From NCBI GenBank assembly GCA_045536155.1, contig JAZSMZ010000065.1, forward strand, positions 1 through 20,895: a stretch of DNA of 20,895 bases, in the 5' to 3' direction. Position 1 is the stretch's first letter. Every line of letters begins with the position of its first letter. The notes under the pieces were generated by a model that saw nothing but the letters and a program-made list of their open reading frames with translations, was not told where the DNA came from and did not search any database. Shown here piece after piece: positions 14,740 to 20,895 of the stretch. This DNA comes from JAZQNC01 sp045536155 (GTDB taxonomy: Bacteria; Bacillota; Clostridia; Oscillospirales; CAG-272). A program made the translations under genes and the position numbers.

Positions 14740-14908
14740 TGATGCATCGACTTCGTCGATATGATGTTTTTCGCTTTGCTCAAAATGATGTTGCTCCACT
14801 TCATTTCGCAATGATGCGATGTTTGCCCAATACATTAGCAAAGCGACATCATTAGGCGTAGCCGTCATCATTGGCGTAGCCAATATCATTTGCCGAAGGC
14901 AAACATCA
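14740..14908. repeat. block of short hairpin repeats joined by ATGAT/ATCAT words
   Basis: Short perfect hairpins with three-base loops follow each other, separated by CATCAT/ATGATG words. Examples are TTTGCC/GGCAAA (loop TTC on the minus strand), ATTGGC/GCCAAT (loop TAC), GGC/GCC (loop TAC) and ATCGAC/GTCGAT (loop GAA). The block lies between the tRNA-Arg terminator and the promoter of the small CxxC gene. This looks like an intergenic, REP- or MITE-like repeat family seen in Clostridia; it has no conserved unit length like CRISPR. Confidence 0.7.
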
Positions 14909-14946
14909 TTCAAAAAAGCACTTGCTTTCGCAAGTGCTTTTTTGAA
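14909..14946 (-). terminator. tRNA-Arg terminator
   Basis: A perfect 17-bp stem, TTCAAAAAAGCACTTGC with its complement, closed on the minus strand by a GAAA tetraloop, begins right after the encoded CCA end of tRNA-Arg. It ends in a T run on the minus strand. Confidence 0.9.
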
Positions 14947-15022
14947 TGGCGCGCCCTAAAGGATTCGAACCTTCGACCTACCGGTTCGTAGCCGGGCACT
15001 CTATCCGCTGAGCTAAGGGCGC
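14947..15022 (-). tRNA. tRNA-Arg (anticodon ACG), CCA encoded
   Basis: The 76-base minus-strand sequence folds as a full cloverleaf. The acceptor stem is GCGCCCT/AGGGCGC, the D-arm has GCTCAGCGGATAGAG, the anticodon loop is CTACGAA with anticodon ACG, and the T-arm is GGTTCGAATCC. The discriminator is G and CCA is encoded in the DNA (14949-14947). ACG is converted to ICG in bacteria, so it reads CGU, CGC and CGA. The first base pair of the anticodon stem is a C-T mismatch. A consensus promoter and a strong terminator bracket it, so it is transcribed alone. Confidence 0.97.
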
Positions 15023-15053
15023 ACAATATATACGCTTCTTCGAGCGCTTATAT

Positions 15054-15082
15054 ATAATAGCATCTTTTGGGCAATTTGTCAA
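15054..15082 (-). promoter_or_regulatory. sigma-A promoter for tRNA-Arg
   Basis: Perfect TTGACA (15082-15077) and TATTAT (15059-15054) are 17 bases apart on the minus strand, about 30 bases before the mature tRNA 5' end. Confidence 0.85.
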
Positions 15083-15113
15083 GGGATATTTGAAATATTT
15101 TTAAAAAAGAATA

Positions 15114-15953
15114 TCAATATCCGTATCTTTGCATCGGTATAACGAAGAGCTCGTCTTGTGTTTCACTCTCGGCAATTTTTTCGACTATCATGCGGTAAGC
15201 GGGATTTAAATCGCCCTCGCTCTCAAGACGGACTACAAGCCCGTATCTCAGCGAAAAATACGCCTTCTCGGTGTAATGCTCGTCCAATGCATACTCGGCC
15301 AGATACAAGCTTTCAAGGCCGCTGCTCGCCATCGAGTAGTCAACCTTTCCAACGCTTTGAGCAATCAGGCGACGGATATAGTCGGTTCCGGGGATACCCA
15401 CGGTATCCTCCATCGTGAAATTTTCGCCGACGTTATAAAGAACACCGTTTTTTGCACTTTGATCGGCGGATATGTACACCCTCTCGCCGTCGCAAATGAT
15501 AACCTTTTCAAGCTTCGAGTCGGCATCGAATATCTCAGCGCGGTATTTTTCGCCCTTCTTTTGGAGCTTTATCAGACGTACAAGCCGATCGTTTCCCGAA
15601 AAGACGGTGGTACGGATCTCGGCGGTATAGCTGTCGATGACAGGGGTGGAGGCGATCGCCTTTTCTACGTCCTCGCCCGTTATGTCGTGGGCAATTATGA
15701 TCTCATCGCCGCCATTATTGAGCGCATCGTAGAGAAGCTTGATATCATCGGGCAACCCGGGCGAAGAATCACCCGCGTCCTTGACGAATATTTCCTGTAT
15801 AAAGGACGGGACCTCCAAAAGCCCCGTATTAAACATGGCAATAATAAGCGCGGCGAAGACAACAGCAATAACCAACACGAGAGAAATAACCGAAAGACGT
15901 GTCATCTTCCGCTCGTGCTTTATTCTGTTTATCAGTTCACCGCGTTCGTTCAT
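15114..15953 (-). CDS. membrane-anchored extracytoplasmic protein of unknown function
   Basis: A 279-residue protein with a short basic cytosolic tail (MNERGELINRIKHERK), one membrane helix (about 18-40, LSVISLVLVIAVVFAALIIAMF) and a soluble outer domain of about 230 residues. The outer domain has alternating beta strands (YTAEIRTTVFSGNDRLVRLIKL, then KLEKVIICDGERVYISAD), reminiscent of LolA/LppX or DUF4367-like folds that bind lipids or sense the envelope; this resemblance is loose. The ATG overlaps the stop of the TagO/WecA gene in a TAATG, so it is translated with it, hinting at a role with wall or surface polymers. It is the last gene before tRNA-Arg. I do not recognise the family. Confidence 0.8.
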   Translation of the reverse strand: MNERGELINRIKHERKMTRLSVISLVLVIAVVFAALIIAMFNTGLLEVPSFIQEIFVKDAGDSSPGLPDDIKLLYDALNNGGDEIIIAHDITGEDVEKAIASTPVIDSYTAEIRTTVFSGNDRLVRLIKLQKKGEKYRAEIFDADSKLEKVIICDGERVYISADQSAKNGVLYNVGENFTMEDTVGIPGTDYIRRLIAQSVGKVDYSMASSGLESLYLAEYALDEHYTEKAYFSLRYGLVVRLESEGDLNPAYRMIVEKIAESETQDELFVIPMQRYGY

Positions 15954-17101
15954 TATTTTTCTTCTCTGTTCCCGTCGCCGTCGTTTTCAACGATTTCGGC
16001 GGCGTGGTCAATATGTTTTTCTTCTTCGATTTTGTCTGTCTTTTTCAGCTCCGGAAGGTCAAAGCCCGTCAGCTTTCTCGTTTCGGGATGCTTTAGTGCC
16101 GCATAGTTGAATGCAAAGATGAGGAAGGCAACAACCAATATCATTCCCGACTTCCACGATCCCGATATCGAGAACATGACGGCGGAAATGCCGAGAATTC
16201 CGCAGACCGAGTAGAGAATATGCACCGTCTGCTTTTGATTAAATCCAATATCGATAAGTCTGTGATGGATATGCCCTCTGTCGGGGCTGAAGGGGCTGTG
16301 TCCCGATGCGATGCGGCGCACGAATGCGAAAACAGTATCGAAAAGGGGGAGTGCGAAAATGGAGATCGGGATCATAAAGGAAAGCACGGCGTGCATCTTG
16401 AAAAGTCCGCTTATCGAGAGCACCGAAAGGGTGTATCCCAAAAAGAGCGCGCCGGTGTCGCCCATAAAGATCTTTGCGGGATTCGAATTGAAGGGCAAAA
16501 ATCCGAGGCAGGACGATGCCAATATCGCGGTAAGCATGGTCAGCGCATAATTGTCAAGCACCAGAATCGAGCAAAGAAGGAGGGACAGAGAGCATATTAC
16601 CGATATCCCGCAAGAAAGGCCGTCAAGCCCGTCAATGAGGTTGATCGCGTTGGTAAGACCGACTATCCAAAGCACCGTTATCGGTATCTCAAAGACGCCG
16701 AACACCACGTATTCGCCAAACAGATTGATAAATTCGATGCTCAGCCCCTGCGATATCGGGATAAAGGCAACCGCGATCTCAACGATGAATTTCACCCACG
16801 CGTTGAGGCGGAAGATATCGTCGAGCACTCCGACGACCACTATAACGAGTCCGCCGAAGTATATCGAAAGCAGGGTGGGAGTAAAATCGCAAAAAGCGAG
16901 CGCCGCCACCGAAAAGCCGAGGAAGATGGCAAGTCCGCCAAGTCGGGGAATGGGCTTGTTGTGCATTCTGCGTTCGTCCTTCGGAACGTCCACCGCACCC
17001 ACCTTAAAGGCAAAGACGCGCGCTAATGGCGTTGTGGTGAAGGAGATAAGACCGGCGCAAAGCGCGGCGGCTATAAGATAGAAAAAGGAATGATCCAACA
17101 T
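15953..17101 (-). CDS. tagO: undecaprenyl-phosphate GlcNAc-1-phosphate transferase (TagO/WecA type)
   Basis: A 382-residue integral membrane protein with about eleven helices and the MraY/WecA/TagO signatures: PKDERRMHNKPIPRLGG (40-56), the DD motif at 94-95, NLIDGLDGL (154-162), MGDTG (213-217) and the cytosolic HIHHRL loop (277-282). The enzyme moves a sugar 1-phosphate from a UDP-sugar to undecaprenyl phosphate and so starts wall teichoic acid or other surface glycan assembly. The HIHH pattern and RGHIHH loop point to the WecA/TagO branch, not MraY. A C-terminal charged tail (about 340-382) extends past the usual end. Start ATG at 17101 with AGGAG (17115-17111). A hairpin just upstream uses part of that ribosome site. 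Confidence 0.93.
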   Translation of the reverse strand: MLDHSFFYLIAAALCAGLISFTTTPLARVFAFKVGAVDVPKDERRMHNKPIPRLGGLAIFLGFSVAALAFCDFTPTLLSIYFGGLVIVVVGVLDDIFRLNAWVKFIVEIAVAFIPISQGLSIEFINLFGEYVVFGVFEIPITVLWIVGLTNAINLIDGLDGLSCGISVICSLSLLLCSILVLDNYALTMLTAILASSCLGFLPFNSNPAKIFMGDTGALFLGYTLSVLSISGLFKMHAVLSFMIPISIFALPLFDTVFAFVRRIASGHSPFSPDRGHIHHRLIDIGFNQKQTVHILYSVCGILGISAVMFSISGSWKSGMILVVAFLIFAFNYAALKHPETRKLTGFDLPELKKTDKIEEEKHIDHAAEIVENDGDGNREEK

Positions 17102-17113
17102 TTTAAAAATCTC

Positions 17114-17130
17114 CTGCCGATGATCGGCAG
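17114..17130 (-). promoter_or_regulatory. hairpin overlapping the tagO ribosome site
   Basis: CTGCCGA and TCGGCAG form a perfect 7-bp stem with a three-base loop. On the minus strand its last two bases (AG) are the first two of the AGGAG ribosome site of tagO, so folding would partly cover it. A second, separate GC-rich hairpin (GCCGCG/CGCGGC, 17149-17164) lies just after the displaced trpS end. Neither has a T run in the tagO direction. Confidence 0.45.
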
Positions 17131-17176
17131 AATAAATCCTTTCTTTTTGCCGCGATCACGCGGCTCACTTTTAGAT

Positions 17177-17260
17177 TTATCTCTTTATCTGAACAAATCC
17201 GACTTTCTTATAAACCTTGCTTATGGTCTTGCGCGAATAGTATGCGGCCTTTTCGGCGCC
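17177..17260 (-). pseudogene. displaced C-terminal coding sequence of trpS (out of frame)
   Basis: In another minus-strand frame the DNA after the trpS frameshift encodes GAEKAAYYSRKTISKVYKKV then GFVQIKR and a stop at 17179-17177. This matches the usual TrpS C-terminus (a GAxKA helix then a KVYxxVGF ending). Adding one G to the GTGGCGCC run near 17260 would join it to trpS and give 336 residues, the normal length. Confidence 0.85.
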
Positions 17261-18186
17261 ACACGCATGATCGATTCGAGATAGCCCTTGTCGGCCATGA
17301 TCTCGTTGAATTTTTCTCTGATCGGGGTAAGCGAATCTGCAACGACCTCGCCGACGGCCGACTTGAAGTCGCCATATCCGCGTCCGTTAAATTCGGAAAC
17401 GATCTCGTCATCGCTCTTGCCGGTAAAGCAGGAGTAGATGTTCATGAGATTGTTGATGCCCTCCTTGCCCTCGCCGCGGCAAACAACTGTATCGGAATCG
17501 GTCACCGCGCGGCGGAACTTACGGATTATGGTGTCGCGGTCGTCAAGAATTGCGATAAAGCCGTTGACGTTGGAGTCCGATTTGGACATCTTCTTTGTCG
17601 GCTCGGAAAGGGACATGATGCGCATGCCCGTCTTCTGGATATACGCCTCGGGCACAACGAAGGTATCGCCGTAAACGCCGTTGAATCGCTCGGCAATATC
17701 GCGCGCGATCTCGAGGTGCTGTCTTTGGTCCTCGCCGACAGGCACGAGGTTGGTCTGATAAAGCAGGATATCGGCCGCCATCAGAGTGGGGTATGTAAAG
17801 AGACCCGCATTGATGTTATCGGCATTTTTGGCGCTCTTGTCCTTGAACTGTGTCATGCGGTTAAGCTCGCCGAACATGGTATAGCAGTTGAGCACCCAAC
17901 CGAGCTCGGCGTGTGCGGGATTATGGCTCTGCACGAAGAGCGTGCAGTTTTCGGGATCAATTCCGCTCGCGAGGTAGAGCGCAAGAGTTTCATACGTTCT
18001 CTGGCGGAGCTGTGCGGGATTCTGGCGCACGGTGATGGCGTGCATATCAACGACGCAGTAGATGCAATCGTAGTCATTTTGCAAAGCGACCCAGTTTTTC
18101 AGCGCTCCGAGGTAGTTGCCGAGCGTAATAATACCGCTGGGCTGTATTCCTGAAAATATTATCGGCTTTTTAGTAATTTCGTCCAT
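17221..18186 (-). CDS. trpS: tryptophanyl-tRNA synthetase, C-terminally frameshifted
   Basis: A 321-residue frame. It is a class I aminoacyl-tRNA synthetase that charges tRNA-Trp with tryptophan in the cytosol. The HIGH-equivalent is PSGIITLGN (16-24), the ATP-side GEDQ is at 151-154, the tryptophan pocket region ELGWVLNCYTMFGEL lies near 94-108, and KMSKS is at 199-203. Residues 1-309 are a normal TrpS. The last 12 residues (APKRPHTIRARP) do not fit the family, because one base is missing and the true ending continues in another frame to 17177. This could be a sequencing or assembly error, a real frameshift, or (least likely) a programmed shift. A sigma-A promoter lies 60-90 bases upstream. 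The leader is too short for a T-box. Confidence 0.94.
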   Translation of the reverse strand: MDEITKKPIIFSGIQPSGIITLGNYLGALKNWVALQNDYDCIYCVVDMHAITVRQNPAQLRQRTYETLALYLASGIDPENCTLFVQSHNPAHAELGWVLNCYTMFGELNRMTQFKDKSAKNADNINAGLFTYPTLMAADILLYQTNLVPVGEDQRQHLEIARDIAERFNGVYGDTFVVPEAYIQKTGMRIMSLSEPTKKMSKSDSNVNGFIAILDDRDTIIRKFRRAVTDSDTVVCRGEGKEGINNLMNIYSCFTGKSDDEIVSEFNGRGYGDFKSAVGEVVADSLTPIREKFNEIMADKGYLESIMRVAPKRPHTIRARP

Positions 18187-18246
18187 TTTATTTTGACTTC
18201 CTTAAAAAAGTATTTTCTATCCTTAAATAAGAGCATACATAGTTAT

Positions 18247-18274
18247 ATTATATCATATTTGACAAAACTGTCAA
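18247..18274 (-). promoter_or_regulatory. sigma-A promoter for trpS with palindrome over -35
   Basis: TTGACA (18274-18269) and TATAAT (18252-18247) are 16 bases apart on the minus strand. The -35 box is one arm of a perfect inverted repeat TTGACA-AAAC-TGTCAA (18259-18274), a possible operator. Confidence 0.75.
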
Positions 18275-18353
18275 GGCGATTTTTATAAATATCGCTTATT
18301 TGGCTGTCTTTGAGATTTTTATCCCTTCTTTTGGAGCATATTCATCTTTTTTC

Positions 18354-18382
18354 TTGACACAAAAATCATTTTATGATATATT
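18354..18382 (+). promoter_or_regulatory. sigma-A promoter for the ZIP transporter, with palindrome in the spacer
   Basis: TTGACA (18354-18359) and TATATT (18377-18382) are 17 bases apart. The spacer holds an ATCAT-TTT-ATGAT palindrome (18365-18377) that could bind a metal-sensing repressor. Confidence 0.75.
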
Positions 18383-18416
18383 TATCTCGTAAAATTTGAA
18401 AAAGGAGCCGAAAAAC

Positions 18417-19205
18417 ATGAGTGACACTTTAAAGATTGTAATCGGACTTTTATTACCCGTTCTCGGAACCGCTTTGGGCGCTTCGATGGTCTTCTTTTTG
18501 AAAAATGAGATGAAGGAATCGCTAAAGCGCGCTCTTTTAGGCTTCGCTTCGGGCGTTATGATCGCGGCATCCGTTTGGTCGCTGCTCATCCCTGCTATTG
18601 ATATGGCCGAAGAAAGCGGCAATATCGCGTGGCTTCCCGCGCTTGTCGGATTTCTTTTAGGAATTGCCTTTTTGCTCGTTTTGGATATGATAATCCCTCA
18701 CCTTCATGCCAGCTACGGTGAAACTGAAGGTAGAAAATGCAATCTCGGCAAATCGATGATGCTTATTTTGGCGGTAACTTTGCACAATATCCCCGAGGGC
18801 ATGGCCGTCGGCGTAGTGCTGTCGGGCATACTTGACGGCAGCAATACCATATCGTCGAGCGCCGCGCTCGCGCTATCGCTCGGTATTGCGATCCAGAACT
18901 TCCCCGAGGGTGCAGTCATATCGATGCCCCTTATCGGCAACGGACTGAGCCGCAAAAAGGCATTTGGATACGGCCTTCTTTCGGCAATTGTTGAACCTAT
19001 CGGAGCAATTCTCACCATGCTCCTCACCGTCGCCATAAAGCCTGCTCTCCCCTTCATTCTTGCATTTGCCGCAGGCGCAATGATCTATGTTGTTGTTGAG
19101 GATCTCATCCCCGAAGCGCAATCGGGACACCACAGCAACATCGGCACGATAGGCGCCGCTTTGGGCTTTGCCCTTATGATGGTGCTCGACGTGGCCCTTG
19201 GATAA
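18417..19205 (+). CDS. ZIP family divalent metal transporter (GufA/ZupT-like)
   Basis: A 262-residue membrane protein of eight predicted helices. The signature HNIPEG (123-128) in helix 4 and QNFPEG (160-165) in helix 5 form the binuclear metal site typical of the GufA branch of ZIP transporters; a further acidic residue follows in IVEPIG (191-196). A His-containing loop (PHLHASYGE, about 94-102) may bind metal. The family imports zinc and, in some members, iron, manganese or cobalt; the exact metal cannot be told from sequence. Start ATG at 18417 has AAAGGAG nine bases upstream; a TTG at 18396 has none. It is monocistronic, with its own promoter and a bidirectional terminator. Confidence 0.93.
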   Translation: MSDTLKIVIGLLLPVLGTALGASMVFFLKNEMKESLKRALLGFASGVMIAASVWSLLIPAIDMAEESGNIAWLPALVGFLLGIAFLLVLDMIIPHLHASYGETEGRKCNLGKSMMLILAVTLHNIPEGMAVGVVLSGILDGSNTISSSAALALSLGIAIQNFPEGAVISMPLIGNGLSRKKAFGYGLLSAIVEPIGAILTMLLTVAIKPALPFILAFAAGAMIYVVVEDLIPEAQSGHHSNIGTIGAALGFALMMVLDVALG

Positions 19206-19226
19206 GTCGGACAAAATCTACTATTG

Positions 19227-19254
19227 AAAAAATCCACCATACGGTGGATTTTTT
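19227..19254. terminator. bidirectional intrinsic terminator (ZIP gene / transglutaminase gene)
   Basis: AAAAAATCCACC (19227-19238) pairs with GGTGGATTTTTT (19243-19254) around an ATAC loop. The right arm just reaches the stop codon of the converging transglutaminase-like gene. Confidence 0.92.
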
Positions 19255-20269
19255 ATTGTTCGTTTTTAGATGCATCGGTGCAGTCGGGCGCATATACGGT
19301 TCTGTTTGCGGTATGATCGAAATAGTAGCATGTCTGCGCGGGTGCTGCACGCTGATATCGGTATCTCAGATCGTCGTCAAACAAAAAATAGTCTCCGCCG
19401 TCGTTCATTGTTGTCATCCAGGTCGGATCGACGTTGTACCATTCGCCGTCCAGATTTATCATGCACCAGACATGGTAAAAATCGCCGCGTGTTACTGTGG
19501 AAGTGATGGTATAAAGCCCCGCCTTTTTGCATAGGAAATCGTAGGTGTAGGCAAAGGCCTCGCAGATGCCCCTGCCGTCTGTGAGCATGCCGTATACGCA
19601 GCTTTCTGAGCTGTACTCGGCATCATATTCCCCATTTGCGCTCACATGCTGAGCTATCGCGTATGCGATCTCTTCTTGTGATGCGGTCATATCGATCTTT
19701 TTAAAAATCTCCTCCGCTTTGTCAAGGCAAAGAAGATAAAGTCCGACGTCCCTTTGCGCGTCTTCAGTTGCGATATATGTAAAAACGGTCTGCTTTTTGA
19801 ATATGTTGCAATTGACTTCAATGCTGTCGGCTATTCCTTTTAAGACGTAGTAGTTGGCGCAAAACAGCTCGCGCGCGGTTTCGACGTCACTATTTACAAC
19901 GGTAACGTCCGATTCAAGTGTCCAGTTTGTACCTTCTCTTATCTCGCCCGAAACGATGCTGTCAACGGCATAAGCGAGCATTCGGTACGCCAGACGCTGT
20001 GCTTCGGTAAGCTTATCGTAGCAGTACACGTCGGCAGGATGATAGTGCAAATTGCCGTAGCCATAATCCTGCATAGGGTCGAACACAAGCTCTTCGACAG
20101 TATATTCGGGCTTGGCTGTACCCTCTTCGTCCTGCGTCCGTGCAGCCATTTCGGTGTTGCTTGATGCCGGACCATCGACATCGGTCGCAATATTGCTTTG
20201 CCAAACGCAATAAGGCAGCAAAGCGACGGTCAGCAGCAATATCACGGCCAAAAACAGCTTTATTTTCAT
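19253..20269 (-). CDS. exported transglutaminase-like protein
   Basis: A 338-residue protein from the ATG at 20269. An N-terminal signal or anchor helix (about 4-19, KLFLAVILLLTVALLP) precedes a spacer rich in Thr, Asp and Glu. A helical region (about 80-200) comes next, then a Transglut_core domain (about 200-305) with the triad Cys236 (GRGICEAFA), His266 (DFYHVWCM) and Asp281 (WYNVDPTW). Such domains in Firmicutes are seen in surface or secreted proteins; they may act as proteases or cross-linkers and are mostly uncharacterised. The start at 20269 has AGAGGA seven bases upstream. A longer frame from 20329 would begin upstream of the promoter's predicted start site, so I reject it. The substrate is unknown. 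Confidence 0.88.
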   Translation of the reverse strand: MKIKLFLAVILLLTVALLPYCVWQSNIATDVDGPASSNTEMAARTQDEEGTAKPEYTVEELVFDPMQDYGYGNLHYHPADVYCYDKLTEAQRLAYRMLAYAVDSIVSGEIREGTNWTLESDVTVVNSDVETARELFCANYYVLKGIADSIEVNCNIFKKQTVFTYIATEDAQRDVGLYLLCLDKAEEIFKKIDMTASQEEIAYAIAQHVSANGEYDAEYSSESCVYGMLTDGRGICEAFAYTYDFLCKKAGLYTITSTVTRGDFYHVWCMINLDGEWYNVDPTWMTTMNDGGDYFLFDDDLRYRYQRAAPAQTCYYFDHTANRTVYAPDCTDASKNEQ

Positions 20270-20312
20270 TGAAATTCCTCTGTAAAAATCGGTTAAATGA
20301 TCACCTGCCATC

Positions 20313-20342
20313 ATTGTATCACAATTCATATTAACTTTTCAA
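20313..20342 (-). promoter_or_regulatory. sigma-A promoter for the transglutaminase-like gene
   Basis: TTGAAA (20342-20337) and TACAAT (20318-20313) are 18 bases apart on the minus strand. The predicted start near 20306 supports the inner ATG at 20269. Confidence 0.65.
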
Positions 20343-20420
20343 CATTTTGCTTTTGGAATTGTTTTACAAAAAAGATCTGAGGCTAAAGGGTGGTTCTCAT
20401 AAGGAAGTTTAATTTCTCCT

Positions 20421-20448
20421 TGTAGGGACAGGCGTCCTCGACTGTCCG
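20421..20448. repeat. short GC-rich hairpin, likely intergenic repeat
   Basis: GGACAG (20426-20431) pairs with CTGTCC (20442-20447) in a run beginning TGTAGGGACAGG. It stands in an A/T-rich gap (20270-20525) that otherwise holds only the transglutaminase promoter and the hairpin at 20485-20515. Its composition suggests a dispersed intergenic element. Confidence 0.4.
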
Positions 20449-20484
20449 TAAAGGTATAAATGCAACGCAGAAAACAAATAATTA

Positions 20485-20515
20485 ACCCCGACAGATTTTT
20501 ACAGTCTGTCGGGGT
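20485..20515. terminator. intrinsic terminator of the small minus-strand gene
   Basis: ACCCCGACAGA (20485-20495) and TCTGTCGGGGT (20505-20515) make a strong 11-bp stem with a nine-base loop, flanked by A/T runs on both sides. It ends transcription of the small gene at 20526-20756 and may also work in the plus direction. Confidence 0.75.
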
Positions 20516-20525
20516 AATTTTGATT

Positions 20526-20756
20526 TTAATACTTAAAAAGATAGAAGTCCCATACACAATTGCTTGCTTCCAAAGCACCAAAAAAATATTCTAAATCGTC
20601 AATTTTTACAGAATAAATATAAATGGTTTTATTCTCCACTATTTCTTTTTTTATAAAACTCCACTGATAATCAAAAATGTTTACTCCAAATAAAACTGTA
20701 TTTCCGTCGATTCCAGTCATTTCATATTGCCAAGTTTTTTCTTTCCACATTTTCAT
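20526..20756 (-). CDS. small hypothetical protein
   Basis: A 76-residue protein with an AGAGG site about nine bases before the ATG at 20756 and a terminator after the stop, which support a real gene. It is rich in aromatic residues (TWQYEM, FDYQWSFIKKEI, YIYSVKIDDLEYFF) with alternating polar and hydrophobic residues, suggesting a small beta-rich fold. There is no signal, cysteine pair or membrane helix. Its codon use is more A/T-rich than its neighbours, suggesting a recently acquired gene or a low-expression accessory one. I do not recognise it, and a spurious frame cannot be excluded. Confidence 0.5.
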   Translation of the reverse strand: MKMWKEKTWQYEMTGIDGNTVLFGVNIFDYQWSFIKKEIVENKTIYIYSVKIDDLEYFFGALEASNCVWDFYLFKY

Positions 20757-20796
20757 TACTTATTTACCTCTATTCGGTAGTTTATCACCATTTTCG

Positions 20797-20895
20797 CCTT
20801 TGTATTACAAAGGCTTCGGGCAAAGCCCATACCCCTTGGTAGGGCGGGGGTTTACTCCCGCCGCCGCATTGGCGTAAACCTTTCGTCACGGCGGG
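20797..20895. repeat. GC-rich structured intergenic repeat at window edge
   Basis: It begins with the 17-base palindrome CCTTTGTA-T-TACAAAGG (20797-20813) and continues with GGGC-AAA-GCCC, a GGCGGG/CCCGCC hairpin and inverted GGTTTAC/GTAAACC arms. It runs to the end of the window. Its composition contrasts sharply with the A/T-rich flank. No protein is likely to be encoded. It is probably one copy of a dispersed family. Confidence 0.6.

Noticed and set aside
14740..14908. CRISPR array
   Set aside because: The units differ in length and stem sequence, there is no constant repeat with unique spacers, and no cas genes are present.
14689..14913. Longer open frame giving a 160-residue version of the CxxC protein
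   Set aside because: The added 75 residues are translated hairpin-repeat DNA and lie upstream of a good promoter. The ATG at 14688 has a strong ribosome site.
18187..18246. T-box leader before trpS
   Set aside because: The distance from promoter to ATG is only about 55-60 bases, with no specifier loop or T-box sequence.
20339..20581. 80-codon minus-strand frame after the small gene
   Set aside because: It reads through the terminator hairpin and the GC-rich repeat and overlaps the promoter of the transglutaminase-like gene.

Overview
The window looks like a chromosomal segment of an endospore-forming member of the Firmicutes, most likely an uncultured Clostridia. The evidence is three sporulation genes (yqfC, yqfD, ylbJ), Gram-positive style Shine-Dalgarno sites and sigma-A promoters, and a core cluster (yqfC-yqfD-phoH-ybeY-era-recO) in the order known from Bacillus and Clostridia. 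Most of the window is ordinary housekeeping sequence. No CRISPR array, transposase, phage gene or complete new gene system is visible.

Layout. 1-588: the N-terminal part of trmO on the minus strand, running off the left edge. 748-1599: a lone, well-translated gene for a two-repeat DUF11 protein, closed by a bidirectional terminator. 1645-8875: a long minus-strand run, transcribed in the order yqfC, yqfD, phoH, ybeY, era, recO, mutS2 (spore development, RNA/ribosome maturation, DNA repair and ribosome-collision rescue). 8957-9934: divergent ylbJ, another sporulation gene. 10018-13602: a plus-strand run from a good sigma-A promoter, with a small Cys-rich protein, a CapA-like lipoprotein, thiamine pyrophosphokinase, a zinc-ribbon membrane protein and an alpha/beta esterase.

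13612-14946 is the accessory-looking part. It holds a membrane-bound XRE-type regulator, a small CxxC protein, three spaced ACTACC motifs and a block of short hairpin repeats, and it lies between two terminators with nearly the same stem. Next on the minus strand come tRNA-Arg(ACG), a membrane-anchored unknown protein translationally coupled to a TagO/WecA glycosyl-phosphate transferase, and trpS. A plus-strand ZIP metal transporter follows. A minus-strand exported transglutaminase-like protein, a small hypothetical gene and GC-rich intergenic repeats close the window.

The observations most worth a second look are: a one-base frameshift near the 3' end of trpS that displaces its conserved C-terminus; a decayed 23-nt duplication of the recO ribosome-binding site with a complementary anti-SD segment between the copies; a hairpin between the era ribosome-binding site and its start codon; a CapA-like protein with replaced metal-site residues; the hairpin repeat block beside tRNA-Arg; and a palindrome in the spacer of the ZIP transporter promoter.
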